Origin: Saccharopolyspora hordei
GTDB taxonomy: Bacteria; Actinomycetota; Actinomycetes; Mycobacteriales; Pseudonocardiaceae
Assembly: GCF_013410345.1 (NCBI RefSeq)
Contig: NZ_JACCFJ010000001.1
Coordinates: 3,013,001 to 3,077,000 of the forward strand
Length of the DNA: 64,000 nt
Direction of reading: 5' to 3'
Shown: positions 59,001 through 64,000 of the stretch, piece after piece
How the letters are laid out: each line of letters opens with the position of its first letter
Numbering within the stretch: the first letter of the stretch is position 1
Notes under the pieces: generated by a model
Told to the model about the DNA's origin: nothing
What the model saw: the letters and a program-made list of their open reading frames with translations, nothing else
The model's database searches: none
Made by a program: the position numbers and the translations under genes

Positions 59001-60461
59001 ATGACAGGCAACGCCGCCGTCGTGCTCCGCAAGCCGGACGACGTCCTGCGCCTGATCGACTCGGGTCGGATCCGTCCGAAGAACCCCGTGCTGGTCAAGA
59101 TCGTCGCGCTGGGCAGCATCTTCGTCGACGGATGGGATCTGAGCAGCTTCGGTCTCGGGACCGTGCAGATCACCTCCGAGTTCAACCTCACCAACTCGGG
59201 CATCAGCCTGCACTCGCTGCCGTTCATCTCCACCGTGATCCTCATCGGCGCCATGGTCGGCGGGCTGTTCGGCGGCTACCTCACCGACCGCGTCGGCCGC
59301 ACGAAGATGCTGATGATCACGCTCTTCCTGCTCGTGGGCGCCACCGTGCTGTCCGCGACGGCGCCCAACCCGGAGCTGTTCTGCCTGTGGCGGTTCCTGA
59401 TGGGCGTCGGGGTCGGGCTGGACGTACCGGTGGCGCTGGCCTTCGTCGCCGAGTACAGCGCGATCTCCAACAAGGGCCGCAACGTCACGATGGCCCAGGT
59501 GATGTCCACCAGCGCGGCGGCCGTCGCGTTCTTCGCGATCATCCCGTTCCACTTCATGGGAATCGGCGACCAGCTGTGGCGGTGGTCGATCGGGCTCGGC
59601 GCGGTGCCCGCGCTGATCGTGCTCGTCCTGCGGTTCATCTACACCGCCGAATCCCCGATGTGGGCGGCCAAGTACGAGGGCCTGGACAAGGCCGCGGAGA
59701 TCCTGCGCAAGAACTACGGCCTCGAGGTCACTGTCGAGGAGGACGGCGGGCGCGCAGCGCAGCAGAAGGAGCGGTTCCGCCCCGGCAGCCTGCTCGCGCT
59801 GTTCCGCTCGCCGTACACCGCGCGGACGGTCCTGGTCAGCATCCTCGTCGTCTGCCAGGCGGCGCAGTACTACGCGATCTCCCTCTACACGCCGAAGATC
59901 TTCGACGAGCTGTTCCCCGGGGACATCATCGTCGTGCTGGTGCTCTCCGGCGCGGTCAACGTGATCGGCGCGATCGGCGCGCTCGGGTGCGTCGCGGGGA
60001 CGCAGCGACTAGGCCTGCGGCGCCTCGGGCTCATCGGCTTCTCCATCACGGCGGGCTGCCTGGCGATCATCAGCGGGGCGTTCCACCTGCTCGCCGCGTC
60101 GATCTCGGTGATCCTCATCGCGCTGTTCTCCGCAGCGCACAACTTCGGCGCCGGCTACGTCGGCACCGCGATGGGCACGCTGTCCTACCCGACGGCCATC
60201 CGGGGCATCGGCGGCGGCTACACCCAGGCGATCACCCGGGTCGGCGGCATCATCGGCGCCTTCGCGTTCCCGGTGCTGCTGGACGCGCAGGGCATGCGCT
60301 TCACGATCGGGGCGATCGTGCTCGCGCCGCTCGTCGCGATCGCCGCGCTGCTGCTCATCCGGTGGGACCCCGTGGGCAAGGACGTCGAGGAGCACGGCGA
60401 CGAGGACACCACCGCCCCGACCACCGTCGGCGCGGACCGCGCGCCGACCAACTCGAACTGA
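59001..60461 (+). CDS. MFS sugar (or sulfosugar) importer
   Basis: A 486-residue MFS carrier of the sugar-porter/organic-ion type. FVDGWDLSSFGLGTVQ is in helix 1, YLTDRVGRTKML in the 2-3 loop, and AESPMWAAKYEGLDKAAEIL before the central loop is the PESPRWL-type sugar-porter mark. It is divergent from GH31 and heads an operon with the aldehyde dehydrogenase and exporter. Imports the glycoside or free sugar used by the cluster. ATG 59001 follows AAAGGAA. Confidence 0.85.
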   Translation: MTGNAAVVLRKPDDVLRLIDSGRIRPKNPVLVKIVALGSIFVDGWDLSSFGLGTVQITSEFNLTNSGISLHSLPFISTVILIGAMVGGLFGGYLTDRVGRTKMLMITLFLLVGATVLSATAPNPELFCLWRFLMGVGVGLDVPVALAFVAEYSAISNKGRNVTMAQVMSTSAAAVAFFAIIPFHFMGIGDQLWRWSIGLGAVPALIVLVLRFIYTAESPMWAAKYEGLDKAAEILRKNYGLEVTVEEDGGRAAQQKERFRPGSLLALFRSPYTARTVLVSILVVCQAAQYYAISLYTPKIFDELFPGDIIVVLVLSGAVNVIGAIGALGCVAGTQRLGLRRLGLIGFSITAGCLAIISGAFHLLAASISVILIALFSAAHNFGAGYVGTAMGTLSYPTAIRGIGGGYTQAITRVGGIIGAFAFPVLLDAQGMRFTIGAIVLAPLVAIAALLLIRWDPVGKDVEEHGDEDTTAPTTVGADRAPTNSN

Positions 60462-60487
60462 CACACCGAGCACAGGAGAAGGAACCG

Positions 60488-61927
60488 ATGCCGACCCAGC
60501 CCACAGTCCTGATCGACGGCCGCTGGACCTCCCGCGAGGCGGGTCTGGACGTCCACGACCCGGCCGACGGCAGCCTCGTCGGCCGACTGGACTGGACCGG
60601 TGCCGAGCAGGCGGCCGCCGATGCGGTCGCGGCGGCGGATGCGGCCGCGGCCGCGTTCGCGGGCTGGGCCGGTACCGGGGTCCGCGAGCGCGGCCGACTG
60701 CTGTCGGCGGCTGCCGACCTCATCGAAGAGCGCGCCGACGCGCTGGCCGAGCTGCTCGCCCGAGAGGCGGGCAAGCGGCTGCCCGAAGCGCGCGGTGAGA
60801 TCGCGTTCTCCGCGGAGTACTTCCGCTGGTTCGCCGAGCAGGCGCGACGCCCCCAGGGGGCGGTGGTGCAGGAGGAGGTCGCGGTGCGGCGGCACCTCGT
60901 GCGCCGCAAACCGGCCGGGGTGGTCGCGAGCCTGACGCCGTGGAACTTCCCGTGCTCGATCCAGGCGCGCAAGCTCGCCCCAGCGCTCGCCGCGGGCTGC
61001 ACGGTGGTGGCGAGGGTTTCGGAGAAGGCGCCGCTCGCGGCCACCGAGATGATCCGCTGCCTGACCGATGCCGGACTGCCGCCGGGTGTGGTCAACCTCG
61101 TGCACGGGCCCGCTCCCGAGGCCACCGAGGCGCTGCTCGCGCACCGTGCAGTGCGGGTCGTCTCCTTCACCGGTTCCACGCGGGTCGGTCGGCTGGTCAT
61201 GGCGCAGGCGGCGCGCCGGATCGTGCGGCCGCTGCTGGAACTCGGTGGCAACGCGCCGTTCCTGGTCCTCGACGACGCCGATGTGGACGCCGCGGTCGAG
61301 GGCGCGGTGCTGGCCCGCTTCCGCAACACCGGGCAGTCGTGCATCGCGGCGAACCGGTTCTTCGTCCAGGACGGCGTGCACGACGAGTTCGTGGCCAAGC
61401 TCGCCGCCCGCATCGAGGCGATGACGGTGGGCAGCGGGCTCGCCGATCCGTGCCCCGACCTCGGCCCGGTGATCGACGACGAGCGCGCCGCCGCCGTTCG
61501 CGGCCTCGTGGACGAAGCGGTGGCAGCCGGTGCTCAGCTGCACGGCGGCAAGCAGGAGCTGCCCGGGACCGGGAGCTACGTCGCACCGTGCGTGCTCACC
61601 GGTGTTCCCACCGACGTCGGCCTCGCCCGGGAGGAGGTTTTCGGCCCGGCGGCGGGGGTTTTCCGGTTCTCGACCGTCGACGAGGCGCTCACCGCGGCCA
61701 ACGCCACCGAGATGGGGCTCGCGGGTTACGTGTACGCGGGGGATCTCGGCGCGGGGTGGCGCATCGGCGAGCAGCTGGACGTGGGCATCCTCGGGGTCAA
61801 CGAGGCCCTGCCCAGCGTCGCCTTCGCGCCGATGGGCGGCACCAAGCAGTCGGGCCTGGGCAGGGAGGGCGCCGACGTCGGGCTCGAGGAGTTCACCGAG
61901 GTCCAGTACGCCGCCCTGACCCTGTGA
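60488..61927 (+). CDS. GabD-like aldehyde dehydrogenase
   Basis: A 479-residue ALDH. Asn153 in PWNFPC, Glu251 in LELGGNAP and Cys285 in NTGQSCIAAN are the active residues. The overall match is to succinate-semialdehyde dehydrogenase GabD, which prefers aldehydes with a distant negative charge. The NADP-binding Lys of the family is replaced in VVARVSEKAP by Arg176. It would oxidise the aldehyde from the KDPG-fold aldolase: 3-sulfolactaldehyde or glycolaldehyde. ATG 60488 follows AGGAGAAGGA, 26 bases after the importer. Confidence 0.88.
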   Translation: MPTQPTVLIDGRWTSREAGLDVHDPADGSLVGRLDWTGAEQAAADAVAAADAAAAAFAGWAGTGVRERGRLLSAAADLIEERADALAELLAREAGKRLPEARGEIAFSAEYFRWFAEQARRPQGAVVQEEVAVRRHLVRRKPAGVVASLTPWNFPCSIQARKLAPALAAGCTVVARVSEKAPLAATEMIRCLTDAGLPPGVVNLVHGPAPEATEALLAHRAVRVVSFTGSTRVGRLVMAQAARRIVRPLLELGGNAPFLVLDDADVDAAVEGAVLARFRNTGQSCIAANRFFVQDGVHDEFVAKLAARIEAMTVGSGLADPCPDLGPVIDDERAAAVRGLVDEAVAAGAQLHGGKQELPGTGSYVAPCVLTGVPTDVGLAREEVFGPAAGVFRFSTVDEALTAANATEMGLAGYVYAGDLGAGWRIGEQLDVGILGVNEALPSVAFAPMGGTKQSGLGREGADVGLEEFTEVQYAALTL

Positions 61928-62652
61928 CCGCGGCGACGTCGGTCCTGCTGGCGCTGCCCGTGCTGATCGGAGCGCTCACCCAGCGCACGACCGGCTTGGG
62001 CTTCGGCCTGGTGGGCGGCCCGCTGATGGTCGCCGCGGTGGGACCGCACATCGGTGTCAGCATGTCGAACGCGCTGTCCATGGTGCTGTGCGCGGTGGTG
62101 CTGGCGCGGACGTGGCGCGACACCGACTGGCGGTCCGTGCTGATGCTGGCGGTGCCCGCGATCGCGGTCATCCCGCTCGGGGCCCTGGTGGTCGGTGCCG
62201 CGCCGCCCGGGCCGCTGCTCGTCCTCGTCGGGTCGATGGTGGTCCTCGCCGTCGGCATCACCGCGCTGGCGGATCGGCACCGGTTGCTGCGGGGGGTGCC
62301 GGGTGCGCTCGTCGCCGGTGCGCTGTCCGGGTTCATGAGCGTGACCGCAGGTGTCGGCGGACCGATGGTGTCGGTCTACGCCCTGTCCGAGCGGTGGACG
62401 CGACGCGTGCTCATCCCGACGGCGCAGGCGTACCTGCTCGCGGTGAACGTCGTTTCCCTGCTTTCGAAGGGGATTCCGCCGGTGCCGTGGCTCGGCTGGG
62501 CGTGCGCCGGAGCGGCGCTCCTGGTCGGTGCGCTCGCGGGCGAGTGGCTGGACAAGCGGATCGCGGCGAGGACCGGGCGGCGGTTGATCATCGTCGTCGC
62601 GCTGCTCGGCGGAGCCGCCGCGGTCGTGCGCGGCCTGCTGATGCTGGGGTGA
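61924..62652 (+). CDS. TauE/SafE-family anion exporter
   Basis: A 242-residue membrane protein with about seven or eight helices and the repeated half-motif GLGFGLVGGPLMVAAVG (near 24-40) and GFMSVTAGVGGPMVSVYAL (near 139-157). TauE/SafE proteins export sulfite, sulfoacetate or sulfolactate. GTG 61924 overlaps the ALDH stop, so it is translated with it. Placed after an aldehyde dehydrogenase it probably excretes the acid product, which is a strong hint for a sulfonate. Confidence 0.85.
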   Translation: MTAATSVLLALPVLIGALTQRTTGLGFGLVGGPLMVAAVGPHIGVSMSNALSMVLCAVVLARTWRDTDWRSVLMLAVPAIAVIPLGALVVGAAPPGPLLVLVGSMVVLAVGITALADRHRLLRGVPGALVAGALSGFMSVTAGVGGPMVSVYALSERWTRRVLIPTAQAYLLAVNVVSLLSKGIPPVPWLGWACAGAALLVGALAGEWLDKRIAARTGRRLIIVVALLGGAAAVVRGLLMLG

Positions 62653-62657
62653 CGGGC

Positions 62658-63869
62658 TCAGGTGTGCAGGTCGTGCGGTGGGCGGGAGGCGAGGGTGGCG
62701 AAGAGGAACTGGAGGAGGCTGAAGAACAGCAGGGCCGTCAGCGCCCAGTCGGCGGTCGCCGAGGCGTCGGTGAGGGCGCCGATCAGGGCCGGGCCGAGGG
62801 CGGCGAGCAGGTAGCCGTAGCCCTGCGTCATCGCCGACAGGCGGGTCGTCTCGCCGCTGTCGGTGGTGTGCGCGGGGATCGCGGCCATGGCGGGTGCCAG
62901 CGCGGACATGCCCACGCCCAGCAGCCCCGCCCACACGACCGGCGCGGCGCTCGGGGCGATGAGCAGCCCGAACAGGCCGATCCCACCACTGCTGGTGGTC
63001 AGCACCATCCAGGTGCCGATGAGCGCGGCGTTGCGGTAGCAGGAGGCGGTGATGACCGCCGAGGCGACGATGCTGACCACGAGGGTGCCCGCGCTGAGCG
63101 CGGCGGCGTGCACCGGGCCGACGCCCGTGGTCCGCAGCAGGACCGGCTGCCAGGACAGCAGGGACAGCGCCTGCAACGACTGCAGGCCCATGAACATCGT
63201 CAGGTACCAGGCCCGGGCGCTGCGGAGCAGGGAGCCGCGCCGGGGCAGCGCGAGCTGCGGGGCCGCGTTGCTCGTCGTGGTGCGGGAGAGCGGCAACCAC
63301 AGCAGGAGGGCGAGCGCGACGGGCAGGAGCCAGGCGCCCAGCCCGGTGCGCCAGCCGCCGATCGAGATCAGCCACGGCGTGGTCGCGGTCGCGGTGGCCG
63401 ACAGGGTGGTGAGCGCGGCGGCGTGCGAACCGCCGAACTGCTGGCAGACGGCGGGCAGCAGGACCTGCAGCCCACCGATCGCGCAGCAGGCCAGGACGGT
63501 CCCGGCGAGCAGCGACCACTGGCCGTGGGTGATGCGGACCGCCTGCCCGGCGAGCAGCACGCCGAGGAACAGCACGACGCTGGTCAGCGTTCCTTCGCGC
63601 TGGCGGAGGAGCGGGACGAGGAACGTCGTGGCTGCGATGCAGAGGGCGGGCAGCGCGGTGAGCACGGACACCGCTGCGGTGCCCAGCCCCAGCGCGGCGC
63701 GGATCTCGGGCAGCGCCGCACCGACCGCGGTCACCGCCGTCCGGGCGTTGAACGCGGCCACCACGATCGCGGCGATCGCCAGGATCCGCCATCGCAGCGG
63801 CGGTGCCTGGGGCGCCACGCGGCGGATCGGCAGGGTCTGCTCGGTGGCGAGCGCGACGGAGGTGGACAT
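62658..63869 (-). CDS. CynX/NimT-like MFS permease
   Basis: A 403-residue MFS protein with the family start AFNARTAVTAVGAALPEIRA in helix 1, QVLLPAVCQQFGG near 125 and GYGYLLAALGPALIGALTD near the end. The group includes cyanate and nitroimidazole carriers; actual cargo is unknown. ATG 63869 follows GGGAAAGG. It converges on the TauE gene with five bases between and is not part of that cluster. Confidence 0.84.
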   Translation of the reverse strand: MSTSVALATEQTLPIRRVAPQAPPLRWRILAIAAIVVAAFNARTAVTAVGAALPEIRAALGLGTAAVSVLTALPALCIAATTFLVPLLRQREGTLTSVVLFLGVLLAGQAVRITHGQWSLLAGTVLACCAIGGLQVLLPAVCQQFGGSHAAALTTLSATATATTPWLISIGGWRTGLGAWLLPVALALLLWLPLSRTTTSNAAPQLALPRRGSLLRSARAWYLTMFMGLQSLQALSLLSWQPVLLRTTGVGPVHAAALSAGTLVVSIVASAVITASCYRNAALIGTWMVLTTSSGGIGLFGLLIAPSAAPVVWAGLLGVGMSALAPAMAAIPAHTTDSGETTRLSAMTQGYGYLLAALGPALIGALTDASATADWALTALLFFSLLQFLFATLASRPPHDLHT

Positions 63870-64000
63870 GCGCCTTTCCCGTGCCTGGCTGGTGGTTTCG
63901 GCGTCGGCGCGAGATGTTCGCTGCGCCGGGTGCGACGGCGGAGCGGATGAGCCCCGGTTCAAGATCATGATAGGGGTGCGCGCGGGAGCCGGACCTCCGG
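63870..64000. other. End of window, no gene seen
   Basis: The 131 bases upstream of the CynX-like gene contain no supported coding region. TATCAT on the minus strand (63967-63972 region) could be its -10 box. Confidence 0.3.

Noticed and set aside
51789-62652. Firm call of sulfoquinovose degradation
   Set aside because: Gene set fits, but the GH31 loop lacks the Trp I expect in sulfoquinovosidases and looks YicI-like; kept as a hypothesis with xyloside oxidation as rival.
1-64000. Mobile elements, CRISPR arrays, tRNA or rRNA genes
   Set aside because: I saw no transposase or integrase frame, no regularly spaced repeats and no recognisable tRNA or rRNA sequence. tRNAscan and covariance-model searches were not possible here.

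Overview
The window is high-GC actinobacterial DNA: many GTG starts, GGAGG-type ribosome sites, and actinobacterial families such as DUF574 methyltransferases, DUF1707, DUF5997 and a mycothiol-linked DinB/MDMPI-like protein. Gene style suggests Pseudonocardiaceae, possibly Saccharopolyspora; that placement is inference. I saw no rRNA, tRNA, CRISPR array, phage or insertion sequence. Nearly everything is accessory carbon catabolism, arranged as a row of small self-regulated cassettes, each with its own transporter and regulator.

Layout. (1) 1-5442: D-glucarate/galactarate use (gudD partial, kdgD, LysR, GudP-like permease, talarate/galactarate dehydratase). (2) 5494-10690: a MazG-like pyrophosphohydrolase, then a DctA carrier, glycerate kinase, LysR and tartrate/D-malate-type dehydrogenase, read as a tartrate-to-D-glycerate locus. 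(3) 10728-13893: a DUF5997 protein divergent from a LysR effector domain with no HTH, a beta-hydroxyacid dehydrogenase, a hydrolase and a small membrane protein. (4) 13972-24087: a MatC-like carrier and a polyol regulon (two RbtT/DalT-type permeases, FGGY kinase, DhnA-type aldolase, DhaK/DhaL, Zn dehydrogenase) around a GntR/UTRA regulator; TGTACGTACA recurs in its two main promoters. (5) 24183-32513: two LacI regulators, two Nramp-fold carriers lacking the metal motifs, a COG4091-type SAF oxidoreductase, a HIBADH-type dehydrogenase and an ABM monooxygenase. (6) 32760-43851: a nine-gene operon (Opp/Dpp-type importer, aldo/keto reductase, HpcH/HpaI aldolase, cytosolic Asp-box protein, 2-hydroxyacid dehydrogenase) divergent from a PdxA2-like dehydrogenase and a DeoR regulator. 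(7) 43945-47592: household genes. (8) 47137-51705: MarR, MHS permease and an HpaB/cupin/HpaC two-component monooxygenase set. (9) 51789-62652: a complete non-phosphorylating Entner-Doudoroff-type set (FCD regulator, SMP-30 lactonase, KDPG-fold aldolase, SDR, IlvD/EDD dehydratase, GH31 glycosidase, MFS importer, aldehyde dehydrogenase, TauE-type exporter). (10) 62658-63869: a CynX/NimT-like permease.

The most interesting part is block 9. Its gene inventory equals that of the sulfo-Entner-Doudoroff pathway for sulfoquinovose, including an anion exporter, but the GH31 enzyme looks mostly YicI/alpha-xylosidase-like, so an oxidative xyloside route is the rival reading. Block 6 is the best candidate for an undescribed pathway, and the two Nramp-fold carriers of block 5 probably carry something other than metal.
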